Assembly (NCBI RefSeq): GCF_019857225.1
Contig: NZ_JAFJSY010000058.1
Coordinates: 1 to 64,000, forward strand
Reading direction: 5' to 3'
Source: Streptomyces plumbidurans
GTDB lineage: Bacteria; Actinomycetota; Actinomycetes; Streptomycetales; Streptomycetaceae
DNA: 64,000 nucleotides
The notes beneath the pieces were generated by a model. It did no database searches, had not been told where the DNA came from, and saw nothing but the letters and a program-made list of their open reading frames with translations. Made by a program: the position numbers and the translations under genes. How positions within the stretch are numbered: the first letter of the stretch is position 1; every line of letters begins with the position of its first letter. This document shows positions 51,341 through 59,978 of the stretch, one piece after another.

Positions 51341-51380
51341 GAAGAGTTGTGCGCCCCGCGAGATCCGGGAGAAGAACGCC

Positions 51381-52544
51381 ATGACCGCACCGATGCCGCC
51401 CGCCTCCCCCCTCATCCGCCCGTTGACCGTCTCGATCCCGGATTCGGAGATCAACGACGTGAAGCAGCGACTGGCCAGGACCCGATGGCCGGATCCGGAA
51501 ACGGTGGGCGACTGGTCGCAAGGGGTCCGCGTGCAGAACGCCAGCTCTCTGATCGACTACTGGGAGCGCGACTACGACTTTCAGCGCTTCGAGGCGGAGC
51601 TCAATCGCTTCCCCCAGTTCCTGACCGAGATCGACGGACTGGACATCCACTTCATCCACGTCAGGTCCAAGAATCCCCACGCGATGCCGCTGGTCCTCAC
51701 GCACGGATGGCCGGGCTCGATCCTCGAGTTCCTCAAGCTGATCGGCCCGCTGACCGATCCAGTCTCCTTCGGAGGAGACGCGGCCGATTCATTCGACGTC
51801 GTCGTCCCCTCGCTGCCCGGGTTCGGGTTCTCCCAGAAACCCACGAAGACCGGGTGGACCGTGTCGCGCATCGCGAGCGCATGGGTGGAGCTGATGAAGC
51901 GTCTCGGCTACACGAGGTGGGCCGCCCAGGGCGGCGACTGGGGTGCCGTCGTCACCACCGCCCTCGGGGTCATGCAACCCGACGGGCTGCTCGGAATACA
52001 TCTGAACACCCAGTACGCCTTTCCCCCACGGACACCCGACGCCTTGTCGCCCGAAGAGCGCCACGCCGTGGACACCCTCGCGCTCTACGCCGGCGATCTC
52101 GGCGGGTCCAACCACCTTCAGGGCACCAAGCCGGAGACGATCGGATTCGCCCTGGCGGACTCTCCTGCGGGTCAGGCAGCCTGGATCTACGAGAAGTTCC
52201 AGTCCAAGACCGACAACCATGGGCTCGCCGAGGACGCCCTCAGCATGGACGACATGCTCGACGCGATATCTCTCTACTGGTTCACCAACAGCGCAGCGTC
52301 GTCCGCCCGCATCTACTGGGAGAACAAGTCGCTCACCTTCGCCGGCCCGAAGGTGACGCTTCCGGTCGCGGTGACCGTCTTCCCCAAAGACATCCCACGC
52401 CTGCCGCGAAGCTGGATCGAAGACACCTACAGCAACCTGATCCACTACGGCGAGGCCGACAAGGGCGGGCACTTCGCGGCCCTGGAACAGCCCGAGCTCC
52501 TGGTCAGCGAAATCCGCACCGGCCTGCGCACCCTTCGTTCCTGA
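51381..52544 (+). CDS. Epoxide hydrolase (EHN-domain type)
   Basis: This 387-residue protein has the N-terminal EHN domain (FTVSIPDSEINDVKQRLARTRWPD-like start at about 15-40), an alpha/beta hydrolase core with HGWPGS (108-113, oxyanion hole), nucleophile Asp186 in GGDWGAVV, and a late GGHFAALEQP carrying the catalytic His. It opens epoxides to diols by an ester intermediate. TetR control and a secondary-metabolism-like context suggest detoxification. GGGAGAAG precedes the ATG. Confidence 0.88.
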   Translation: MTAPMPPASPLIRPLTVSIPDSEINDVKQRLARTRWPDPETVGDWSQGVRVQNASSLIDYWERDYDFQRFEAELNRFPQFLTEIDGLDIHFIHVRSKNPHAMPLVLTHGWPGSILEFLKLIGPLTDPVSFGGDAADSFDVVVPSLPGFGFSQKPTKTGWTVSRIASAWVELMKRLGYTRWAAQGGDWGAVVTTALGVMQPDGLLGIHLNTQYAFPPRTPDALSPEERHAVDTLALYAGDLGGSNHLQGTKPETIGFALADSPAGQAAWIYEKFQSKTDNHGLAEDALSMDDMLDAISLYWFTNSAASSARIYWENKSLTFAGPKVTLPVAVTVFPKDIPRLPRSWIEDTYSNLIHYGEADKGGHFAALEQPELLVSEIRTGLRTLRS

Positions 52545-52565
52545 CGCCAACACGCGAGCTCACGA

Positions 52566-52700
52566 GCGCGCATCTACGGCGACATGCTCGCCCGGCTGCG
52601 CGCCGACCACCGCGGTCCGACCCACGGCTACTACCTGGACGTACCGTTCGACGAAACTCTTACCCGGCACGCCACCGGCCTGGCACACCGACCCGCTGGA
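52566..52700 (+). pseudogene. Fragment of a P-loop kinase-like protein
   Basis: The frame reads MLARLRADHRGPTHGYYLDV then PFDETLTRHATG, which resembles the lid/ATP-handling part of zeta-toxin/uridine kinase-like proteins (YYLDVPFEETLRRHATRP). It then runs out of frame. The P-loop part is absent. Confidence 0.45.
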
Positions 52701-52989
52701 TTGCTGGCCGGAGCACTGCTGCGACAGCTGGCGCCAGGTGTAGCAGGCCACCGGAACGAGGCGCCGTCTCATCCGCGCCGTTCCCGCACCATCCCCCGAA
52801 CGATCATGATCCGGTGAGCGGACCATGCTCCGTGGCAGGCCTCGCACACGCACTTGCGTTAATCACCCAGCCGATCGCTCCGGGCGCGCGCACGGCCCGG
52901 CACGCCGCAGAACTCACAGGTGCGCTCCGACTCCGCCTCAGCCGCAGCGATCACGCCCCGCAGCGCGGAGTGCTCGCATCCCTCAGCCT

Positions 52990-53450
52990 CGACCTGGGCT
53001 TGGTGTTGGCGTCGTCGTCGCCAGTGTGAGCAGTGCAGGATGTGGTCGGCCGGGGCGGGATGGCGGTGGGTGAGGCGGGCGATCAGGCGTCGGATCTCGG
53101 CGAGGCTGAGGGCGATGAGCTGGGAGGATCCGTTTCTGCTTCTCTTCATCCAGCTCCCCTGCCCGCAGGACGGTCTGGCAGGCGTGGGCGGCCATCGCGA
53201 GGGTCATGTGGCGGTGCCAGCCGGGGTAGCGGCGGACCCGGTAGTCGTCCAGGCCGCACTCCTGCTTCGCGCTCTGGAAGCACTCCTCGACCGCCGGCGA
53301 TCCGGATGAGCTCGTCGAGTGTGGTGTCGGCGGGGCAGTAGGCGATGTAGTAGGAGATCTCCTCGGGCCGGCTGACGCTGCGACGGGCGAGGACCCAGTG
53401 CCGGCCACGAACTCATCGAACTGAGCCTGCCCGTCGTCCGCGACATTCAG
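52990..53450 (-). pseudogene. IS701-type transposase remnant (C-terminal part)
   Basis: Minus-strand frames give RRSVSRPEEISYYIAYCPA in one frame, then VEECFQSAKQECGLDDYRVRR and YPGWHRHMTLAMAAHACQTV in a second, and an IALSLAEIRRLIARLTHR end in a third. These are the DDE-final Glu region and tail of IS701-like transposases. Frameshifts separate them. The stretch 53451-53890 has no recognised gene. Confidence 0.7.
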
Positions 53451-53890
53451 GGGCAGTGGACGGCCCACCTGGGGGCCGAGCGCACCCGTCAGCTGGGACA
53501 GGCCCTCGAAACGCTCCGGGAGATCACCGATCCACACCGCTGACCCCCATATAACTGGGCTACTCGCCGAGGCCGGAATCAGCCGCAACGGAGAAGATTT
53601 TCACCGAGGTACCGAGCACGCTGAACTGGAGGCCGCCGTCAGTCTCGCCGGAAAGATCCGCTGCGGTGTCTGTGTGGGACCCATTTTGAACTTGACCCAT
53701 GTGCCAGGGGGTTGGCCACGCGGCTGGGAGACGTCCAGGCTGAGCGGGGTAGCCGCTAAGCGGCTCGTGAGACCGCGGTGGGTGGGGAGCTGGAGCCGCT
53801 GCGCGCGAAGATGACCAAGTTCGCCGACCGTGGCAGTCTCCACAAACGGCCTTGATGTGGCAGTGGTGAGCTGGCTGTTCGGGGCGGCGT

Positions 53891-54289
53891 TCAGCGGCCG
53901 CGCAGGATCATGCGGCGGACCTCGGTCGGGTCTCCCGTGCGTCTCAGTCTGCGCAGGGCTCCCGCCTCTGTCGTCCGGCCGAGGGCTTCGAGTATGTGCG
54001 CGTGCAGGTCCAATGCCGTCTGCAAGTAGGGGGCGTACGCGGCAATGTTCGACCTGCTCTCTTCGGCCAGGATGAGGTAGAGCTCCTCTGCCTCGGCGAC
54101 CGCTGACAGGGCGGTGCGGAGGTCGTGCCCGGCGTCGAGGCTGATCTTGGCGGAATGGGCGAGGGCTCGTGCGAGGCGCTCCTGGTGAGCGTCGGGGTCG
54201 ACCTCGGCCAGACGGCGGACACGGCGCACCGCGTCGGCGGCGGCCACTGCTTCCTGGTGACGCCCCACTTCAGCCAGGGCGTTCCCCAA
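53891..54289 (-). CDS. TPR-like helical protein, probably truncated
   Basis: This 132-residue frame holds tetratricopeptide-like pairs: MGNALAEVGRHQEAVAAADA, LARALAHSAKISLDAGHDLR, and LQTALDLHAHILEALGRTTE. Such arrays normally form the C-terminal part of much longer regulators or ATPases in Streptomyces. The N-terminal portion is missing: upstream sequence changes at about 54290 to an unrelated + strand fragment (APEREALRQGLSSDSEDHRK). It is probably a broken gene even though the frame is open. Confidence 0.5.
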   Translation of the reverse strand: MGNALAEVGRHQEAVAAADAVRRVRRLAEVDPDAHQERLARALAHSAKISLDAGHDLRTALSAVAEAEELYLILAEESRSNIAAYAPYLQTALDLHAHILEALGRTTEAGALRRLRRTGDPTEVRRMILRGR

Positions 54290-54739
54290 CGTGCGCCGTC
54301 GGCGTCTGCCTCACCGCCCCGGAGCGTGAAGCCCTACGACAAGGCCTCAGCTCCGACAGCGAAGACCACCGCAAGCTCTACGCGGCCCTGATCCGAGCCA
54401 AGCGAATGACCAGCGTCGTCGACGGACACGCACCGTGACGGTTTCCTCTGCAGGTGGCGACCGACGGCCTTGCCGCGGCCGCGCATCACTGGTGTACGTG
54501 CTTTCGCTGCCAGGCACGCTTTTTCGTTGTCTCAGCTGTGCCGCCACAGGGCGGGGAGAGTGCAGACCCCGAGGGGAGGCCTCCAACGTCGTCGGTTCTA
54601 TGCGGGGTGGATGTTGATGGTGGTGAGGAGGTGTTGCTGTTGGGGGTGGAGGGTGGTCCAGCGAGCGTGTTGTGTGCGGATCCATTGTTGGAGTGCGGGG
54701 GAGTGGTCCTGGCCGGTGTGGTGGTGCGCGGTGGAAGTC

Positions 54740-54900
54740 GTAATGCTGGGTGGGGCGGCGGTACAGGTCGGCGCGCGTCATCCAGTCATGGAAGAACGGG
54801 TCCCAGTGGGGCGGGTAGGGCAGGCCGCTGCTGGGAGACGTTGCGCTCTCGCCGTCCAGGCGCCGATGCAGGGCGGCGAGAGTACCGTTCATCTTCGCCT
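54740..54900 (-). pseudogene. DinB/maleylpyruvate isomerase-like fragment
   Basis: A minus-strand frame reads NGTLAALHRRLDGESATSPS then LPYPPHWDPFFHDWMTRADL, similar to the end of small hydrolase or DinB-like proteins (LPYPTRWDPFF...MTLADVYRYPT). It is joined at about 54900 to the end of the arsO-like fragment. Only this part is recognisable. Confidence 0.4.
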
Positions 54901-55402
54901 CCACGCGACGGTGGTTGTGGCTCCTGCGGGCTGCCGTACGCGACCGTGTGGAGTTGGCGTCCGCCGAAGTCTCCACGGCCGGGGACGGCGGGGAGGAAGG
55001 GGCGCCACCATGTGCCGGTCGCGCTGATCACTGCGCGGACGGGCCAGGTACCCGAGCCGGTCTCCACGCGCAGGGATGGATCGTCTCGGTGGACGCGGAG
55101 GACGCGGACTGGTCGTTCGACGGGGAGCCCGTATCGCTTCTCGTAGTCGGCGAGATACTCCACCGCATGCTGGGCGTCGGGGTACTCCTTGCCGGCTTGG
55201 GCTGGCATGAGGCGGCCGGGGAGTGAGGAACAGGCGGCCGGAGGGAACAGATGAAGGGAGTCCCAGGTGTGCTGCCATCTCCGCCCGCTGTGCTCTGGGC
55301 GTCGAGGATGGCGAAGTCGAGGCCCTGGCGGCGCAGGTGGTGTCCGGCGGCGAGTCCGGACTGACCGCCGACGACCACAACGACCTGGGGCGTCCGGGTC
55401 AC
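54900..55402 (-). pseudogene. Flavin-dependent monooxygenase, ArsO-like, broken
   Basis: The frame starts at GTG 55402, overlapping the MIP channel stop (GTGA), with VVVVVGGQSGLAAGHHLRRQ (FAD motif) and FAILDAQSTAGG. A frameshift near 55300 moves the reading to LMPAQAGKEYPDAQHAVEYL, YEKRYGLPVERPVRVLRVHR and ATGTWWRPFLPAVPGRGDFG. The gene then ends abruptly; the NADPH-binding and C-terminal parts are missing. It belonged to the arsenic operon and is now dead or truncated. Confidence 0.75.
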
Positions 55403-56190
55403 TGGGCGGCCTCCCGACCGGGACGGAAGACGAGTGCGACCAGTGCCAGTCCGACCACGGTGCCGATCAGCTGCATGCCGATGAAGCCGACCAGCGACCC
55501 GGGCGCGATGCCCGCGAAGGTGTCGGTGAACGTGCGGCCGATGGTCACCGCCGGGTTGGCGAAGGACGTCGATGAGGTGAACCAGTAGGCGGCGCCGATG
55601 TAGGAGGTAACGGCCACGGGGGCGAATCGCAGCTGGTCGGTGCGGGCCAGGCCGAAGATCAGCAGAATCAGCCCGGCCGTGGCGACCACCTCGCCGAGCA
55701 GCAGGTGTCCGGCGGACCGGTCGTGCGTGGACCACTCCACCAGCGGCTTGCCGAACATGGCGTCCGCCAGGATCGCGCCCGCGATCGCGCCCACGATCTG
55801 TGCGGGTACGTAGACGGCCGCCTCGCGGATCGTCACACCCGCGCCGCCGTGCCGGCCTGTCCACCACTCGGCCAGCGTGACCACAGGGTTGAAGTGCGCG
55901 CCGGAGACGGGGCTGAGCAGCAGGATCAGCACGCCGAGGCCGAAGACGGTGGCCAGAGAATTGGCGAGCAACTGTACCCCGACGTCCTTGGTCAGTTCGG
56001 TGGCCTGGATGCCGGAGCCGATGATGACGGTGACGAGGGCCGTGGTGCCGATGAGTTCGGCGGCGGCTCGGGCGGCCAGCGGCCTGCGAGGCGGGGTGGC
56101 GCCTGGAGCGGGCTGCGGTTCGGCTGCTGGTATCGGCTCGGTCGCTGGTGTCGGTGACTCGGTGGCGGCCTCGGGCGTGGCGGTCAACAA
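55399..56190 (-). CDS. MIP/aquaglyceroporin channel of the arsenic cluster
   Basis: This 263-residue MIP-family channel has a long Pro/Ala-rich N-terminal tail and six membrane segments. The NPA boxes are HFNPVVTLAEW (NPV variant) and SFANPAVTIGR. Channels beside arsR and arsC (AqpS-like) let arsenite leave the cell after arsenate reduction. TTG start near 56190, with AAGGAG just upstream (56187 also possible). It is transcribed after arsR, 34 bp downstream. Confidence 0.85.
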   Translation of the reverse strand: MLTATPEAATESPTPATEPIPAAEPQPAPGATPPRRPLAARAAAELIGTTALVTVIIGSGIQATELTKDVGVQLLANSLATVFGLGVLILLLSPVSGAHFNPVVTLAEWWTGRHGGAGVTIREAAVYVPAQIVGAIAGAILADAMFGKPLVEWSTHDRSAGHLLLGEVVATAGLILLIFGLARTDQLRFAPVAVTSYIGAAYWFTSSTSFANPAVTIGRTFTDTFAGIAPGSLVGFIGMQLIGTVVGLALVALVFRPGREAAQ

Positions 56191-56224
56191 AGACTCCTTG
56201 GTGCGGCACCGGGGTGGCGAGGGA

Positions 56225-56533
56225 TCAGGGACAGGACCGCTTGTTGTCGGCGGCGGCGCGGGCGGACTCGGCCAGATCGGCGAACTGGCCGGCGAGCGAT
56301 GCGATGACGTCCGCGCGCAGCTTGTAGTAGGTGAAGCGGCCGCACGGCTCCGTCTCCACGACGCCGGCCTCGCGCAGCACCTTCAGGTGGTTGGAGAGGT
56401 TGGTCTGCTTGGCGCCGGTCTCCTCCACGAGGTGGGTGGTGCACAGGGTCTCTTTGGCGAGCAGGGTGACGATCTGGAGCCTGAGCGGGTCGGCCAGAAC
56501 CCGGATCAGATCAGTGTCGACTGACGTCAGCAT
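56225..56533 (-). CDS. arsR: ArsR-family arsenite-responsive repressor
   Basis: This 102-residue winged-helix protein has LCTTHLVEETGAKQTNLSNHLKVLREAGVV (DNA-binding region) and EPCGRFTYYKL. Cysteines in LCTTHL and EPCGR, with the final Cys in KRSCP, could form the As(III) site; the classical CVCDL pair is replaced by a single Cys. It heads the channel operon and is divergent from arsC. ATG 56533 gives the family N-terminus. Confidence 0.88.
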   Translation of the reverse strand: MLTSVDTDLIRVLADPLRLQIVTLLAKETLCTTHLVEETGAKQTNLSNHLKVLREAGVVETEPCGRFTYYKLRADVIASLAGQFADLAESARAAADNKRSCP

Positions 56534-56550
56534 GCACTGATACTCTCACA

Positions 56551-56564
56551 TCAGTGGTGACTGA
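56551..56564. promoter_or_regulatory. Probable ArsR operator
   Basis: TCAGT and ACTGA are inverted around 4 bp, within direct repeats ACATCAGTGG and ACATCACTGG, in the 101-bp region between arsR and arsC. A further palindrome CTGACGTCAG lies at 56521-56530 at the arsR start. Confidence 0.5.
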
Positions 56565-56634
56565 CATCACTGGGTGCTGACGTGTGCGCGCCCTTTGTTC
56601 CGCCGTGCAGGCGGGAGATCAAGAGAGACCTCTG

Positions 56635-57048
56635 ATGTCCGGCAAGCCCTCCGTGCTCTTCGTCTGTGTCCACAACGCCGGCCGTTCGCAGATGGCCGCG
56701 GCCTGGCTGAGTCGTCTGTCCGGGGGCCACGTCGAGGTTCGATCGGCCGGCTCCGACCCGGGCGACCAGGTCAACCCCGCTGCCGTCGCGGTCATGGCGG
56801 AGGTGGGCATCGACATCTCCGCCGAGACTCCGAAGATCCTGACCGTGGACGCGGTCAAGGAATCGGACGTCTGCATCACCATGGGCTGCGGCGACACCTG
56901 CCCGGTCTTCCCCGGCAAGCGGTACCTGGACTGGCAGCTGGACGATCCGGCCGGCCAAGGTGTGGAGTCCGTCCGTCCTATCCGCGACGAGATCGAACGA
57001 CGTGTCCGTGGACTCCTCGACGAACTCGGCGTACCTGCGCAGCAGTGA
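56635..57048 (+). CDS. arsC: Arsenate reductase (low-molecular-weight phosphatase type)
   Basis: This 137-residue protein has the P-loop Cys11-x5-Arg17 in VCVHNAGRS, the nucleophile, and further cysteines Cys85 and Cys89 in GCGDTCPVFPG, which relay the disulfide as in thioredoxin- or mycothiol-coupled ArsC. WQLDDPAGQGVESVRPIRDE carries the general-acid Asp region. It reduces arsenate to arsenite for export through the MIP channel. It is divergent from arsR. GAGAGACC lies a few bases before the ATG. Confidence 0.93.
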   Translation: MSGKPSVLFVCVHNAGRSQMAAAWLSRLSGGHVEVRSAGSDPGDQVNPAAVAVMAEVGIDISAETPKILTVDAVKESDVCITMGCGDTCPVFPGKRYLDWQLDDPAGQGVESVRPIRDEIERRVRGLLDELGVPAQQ

Positions 57049-57510
57049 CGTGGCGCGTACCTCAGAAGGTTTCCACGGGGTAAAGGGCAGCGGCCCATCG
57101 TGCCGTGTGCCGGAACCTGACCGCCGCCACCGTTCCCGTCTGCCCGTCGGCTGACTGGATCGGCCAGGCCACCGGTGGACCACACCTGCTGCACCCGCTG
57201 CCCAGGGCGTCGCCCGGCAGGCGGCGGTGCAGGCCCGGCAGTGTCGCCGCTCGACGACCAGCCCTTTCTTCCCTGGACTTCCTCGGCCACGAGGGTCACG
57301 CTCTGCCGCGGCGCGGGCCGAATGCGACGACCGCCTCGGAACGGCATCCGCGAGGTTTCGCCACCGCACGGGCACATGCGGCCGCCACCGAACGACGCTG
57401 AGCCGGCGTCACATGCCCCGCGTCTCACAGTGAGACTCCTCAGGTCGACGCCGTCCGTCACGCTCTGGAAGACATCCCGGAACAGGGGCGTGACGAGTGG
57501 GAGGTCGGAC
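57049..57510. other. Intergenic region with a GTCTCA palindrome
   Basis: No supported gene was found. It contains the GTCTCAC-A-GTGAGAC palindrome at 57422-57436, 75 bp before the small membrane protein gene. Confidence 0.5.
57422..57436. promoter_or_regulatory. GTCTCA palindrome, possible site of the Fis-type regulator
   Basis: GTCTCACAGTGAGAC is a perfect 7-1-7 palindrome with the same GTCTCA/TGAGAC arms as the one at 59801-59815 beside the monooxygenase operon. Confidence 0.5.
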
Positions 57511-57726
57511 ATGGCGACACGATCGTGGGGGCACCGCGAACGGCTGCTGGCGCTGGGCGGGATCGGGATCCTGCTGGCGGTGTGCGGAACGGTCGCCACG
57601 GTGGCGGGCGCTGCGGCCGGCCCGGGCGTCGCGCTCACGGGCGCGGTCCTCGGCTGCTGGGAGATGGTCGGACTGTGGCTGTGGAAGGCCCGGCCCTGGG
57701 GCGCGGGGAGGCGCACCCGAGGCTGA
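57511..57726 (+). CDS. Small membrane protein, 71 residues
   Basis: Two hydrophobic segments (LLALGGIGILLAVCGTVATV and AAGPGVALTGAVLGCWEMVG) are flanked by Arg-rich ends. It is not a recognised family. GGGAGG lies before the ATG. A GTCTCA palindrome upstream suggests joint control with the monooxygenase operon. It converges with the regulator gene, whose stop lies 52 bp away. Confidence 0.55.
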   Translation: MATRSWGHRERLLALGGIGILLAVCGTVATVAGAAAGPGVALTGAVLGCWEMVGLWLWKARPWGAGRRTRG

Positions 57727-57778
57727 CGGCACGCGCCTGCCGGGTCAGGACTTCGCGGCGCTGCGTCGCCTGGCGAAG

Positions 57779-59698
57779 TCACCCATTCTCCGGTCCCACC
57801 CGTATGCCGTACGCCGTGATCTTGCGGTAGATGGTCGCCCGGGAGATGCCCAGCGCTTTTGCGGCCCTGGCCTTGTCGCCGCCGTGGTCGAGGAGCGACT
57901 GGATGATCAGGTCGCGTTCCGTGGACTCCCAGGCGGACAACGGGTGTTGGGTCTGGGAGAGCAGGGATGGCGGAAGGTCGGAATCCTCGATCAAGGGTCC
58001 GGTGCGGTGTGCCTCGGCATAGCGGAGCGAGCCCTCGAGCTGGCGGACGTTGCCAGGCCACGGCGCCCGGGACAGGGCCCGCAGCGCGCCGTCGGTGCAC
58101 CGGACGTCCGCGCTGTCGCCGCCATGGCGGCTGATCAGGCAGGTCACGAGGGCGGGGATGTCGGCGGTACGGTGCCGCAGCGGCGGGACCGTGACCTCGG
58201 CCTCGAACCGTGCCCGCACCGCGTCGACGGGATCCGGTTGCCGTGACGCGGCCGCTGCGCCGGCACCGGGGAGTGCGTCGGTGCCCGCGCCGGGCAGCGT
58301 GGGCCGGTCCTGGGTGAGCAGTGCGGCCACCCAGCCGGAGCGTCCGGCCGTGGTGCGCAGCACCCCGTCGAGCTGCCCCAGAACGTGCGCGGGGAGCAGA
58401 TCGAGATGCCGTAGCACGACCGTGCCGCGGTCCTCGGCGAGATCTCGGAACACGGCCTGCAGCCACGGCGCGGCGCCACCGCGCGCGTCCGCCGCGTCGT
58501 GCACGCCGATCGGTGCCGTGGGCGCGACCTGGCGGTGCACGGCCCGGACCAACGCATGCTTGCCGGTGCCCGCCTCCCCGACCACGAGCGTCCAGCGTCC
58601 CTGCTCGCAGTGGCGGATCAACTGGGCGACGGCGCCCCGGAACACGGGGCTCGACCCGCTGATGCCGGCGAGCCGCGGTACCCGGACCACGGGGCGGGGC
58701 AGTACGGACTCGTCCTGCTCCGCGATCAGCCGCAGTTCGATCAGATATGCGGCCGGGTTCCCGCCGGGCTGGTCGCCCTCCACCCGGCGGCCCCGCAGCT
58801 GCACGGTCCGCCCGTCGCTGAGGAGCATCCGCTGCTCGCGCAGCCCGGTCGCATCGGTGGCGAGTTCCCGCAGTCGTCGGTGGTCGGCCGGGCCGAGCAT
58901 CTCCGTCGCGGCCGCGTCCGCGAGAAGCAGACCGTCGGTGAGGGTGACCAGAGCCCGGCGTGAGCTCTGACGGGACGTCAAGAAAGCGCGCAGCGCGGCG
59001 CGTTCGCGTTCCGATCCGAGGTCGAGCAGCCGCTCCTCGATGTCGGCGGCGGCCTCGCGGACCAGCGCCACCATCAGGGGCGAGGCGGTGTGCTGCCAGG
59101 ACGTCAGATCGACCAGACCAAGCACCCGTCCGCTGACCGGATTGCGGATGGGCGCCGCCGCGCACGACACCCGTTGCAGGCGCTCGGAGAAGTGCTCCGA
59201 GCCGAACACCTGCGCGGTACGGCCGTCCTCCGCGGCGGTGCCGATGCCGTTGGTGCCGACGTACTCCTCGGCGTAACTGAAGCCGGGTGCCAGGCAGATG
59301 TCGTCGAGATACCGGTGCAGGGCCCGGTCGCCGGTCCTGCGCTCGCGCACCCGTCCCTTGGAGTCGGTCAGGATGAGGCACATCGGGGTGCCCTGGAGTG
59401 CGTCGGAGAGCCGGTCGAGGACCGGACGGGCGGCCGTGGCGAGCCGGGAGTGCGGGTCGAAGTCGGCGTTGTACGGGGCCTGGATGCGGTCGGCGTCCAC
59501 GCCGAAGAAGCGTGAGCGCTGCCAGGAGTCGAGGATGGGCGGGCGCACTTCGGAGGGCGAGACGTTCTCGCCCTCCAGGAAATGGGCGCGTGCACGGACG
59601 GGATTGAGGTGCGGGACGGGACGGTCCAGGCCGAGCGGGGAGACGGTGTGCGACGGCCTCGTCTTCTCCAGGGGTTCCACGGATTCCACAGGTTCCAT
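57779..59698 (-). CDS. Fis-type activator with GAF domain (AcoR/MimR-like)
   Basis: This 639-residue regulator has an N-terminal region with ILDSWQRSRFFGVDADRIQA typical of AcoR-type proteins, a GAF-like sensor with APGFSYAEEYVGTNGIGTAA, and an AAA+ domain with Walker A-like VVGEAGTGKHALVRAV and the PWPGNVRQLEGSLRYA end. The C-terminal Fis helix-turn-helix is GGDKARAAKALGISRATIYRKI. No GAFTGA loop is seen and Walker B is weak, so sigma-54 contact is unlikely. It is divergent from the monooxygenase operon, as MimR-type activators are. ATG 59698 is used; ATG 59782 is the alternative. Confidence 0.85.
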   Translation of the reverse strand: MEPVESVEPLEKTRPSHTVSPLGLDRPVPHLNPVRARAHFLEGENVSPSEVRPPILDSWQRSRFFGVDADRIQAPYNADFDPHSRLATAARPVLDRLSDALQGTPMCLILTDSKGRVRERRTGDRALHRYLDDICLAPGFSYAEEYVGTNGIGTAAEDGRTAQVFGSEHFSERLQRVSCAAAPIRNPVSGRVLGLVDLTSWQHTASPLMVALVREAAADIEERLLDLGSERERAALRAFLTSRQSSRRALVTLTDGLLLADAAATEMLGPADHRRLRELATDATGLREQRMLLSDGRTVQLRGRRVEGDQPGGNPAAYLIELRLIAEQDESVLPRPVVRVPRLAGISGSSPVFRGAVAQLIRHCEQGRWTLVVGEAGTGKHALVRAVHRQVAPTAPIGVHDAADARGGAAPWLQAVFRDLAEDRGTVVLRHLDLLPAHVLGQLDGVLRTTAGRSGWVAALLTQDRPTLPGAGTDALPGAGAAAASRQPDPVDAVRARFEAEVTVPPLRHRTADIPALVTCLISRHGGDSADVRCTDGALRALSRAPWPGNVRQLEGSLRYAEAHRTGPLIEDSDLPPSLLSQTQHPLSAWESTERDLIIQSLLDHGGDKARAAKALGISRATIYRKITAYGIRVGPENG

Positions 59699-59800
59699 CG
59701 GCTCTGCGCCTTCTGCCGTGCGATGACTCTCCGGGTACGGGTATTTCCTGCACGTTAAGTGCGGGCGCCCGGTGATGGCCATACCCGCGGTGTGACGCCT

Positions 59801-59815
59801 GTCTCAACTTGAGAC
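59801..59815. promoter_or_regulatory. GTCTCA palindrome at the monooxygenase promoter region
   Basis: GTCTCAACTTGAGAC is a perfect 7-1-7 palindrome in the 280-bp region between the divergent regulator and prmA-like gene. It is the best candidate site for the activator; clear -35/-10 elements were not identified. Confidence 0.65.
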
Positions 59816-59978
59816 GCGCAGCTGTCGAAAGCGCCCCGACGATAGGCGACGTCCCGGTCGGAGACGGCAGTGCGCCGCCGCGAGCGCCGGGACGACCGAG
59901 GTTCCTTCTCCCGCATCCGGCTGTTCCGGAGCCGGGGGGAGCCCCATCGCTGCCGAGTCAGCCGGAGGAGTATCACCC

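Noticed and set aside
56619..59807. 1062-residue minus-strand frame
   Set aside because: It overlaps the regulator gene in a shifted frame and is Arg/Pro-rich without motifs.
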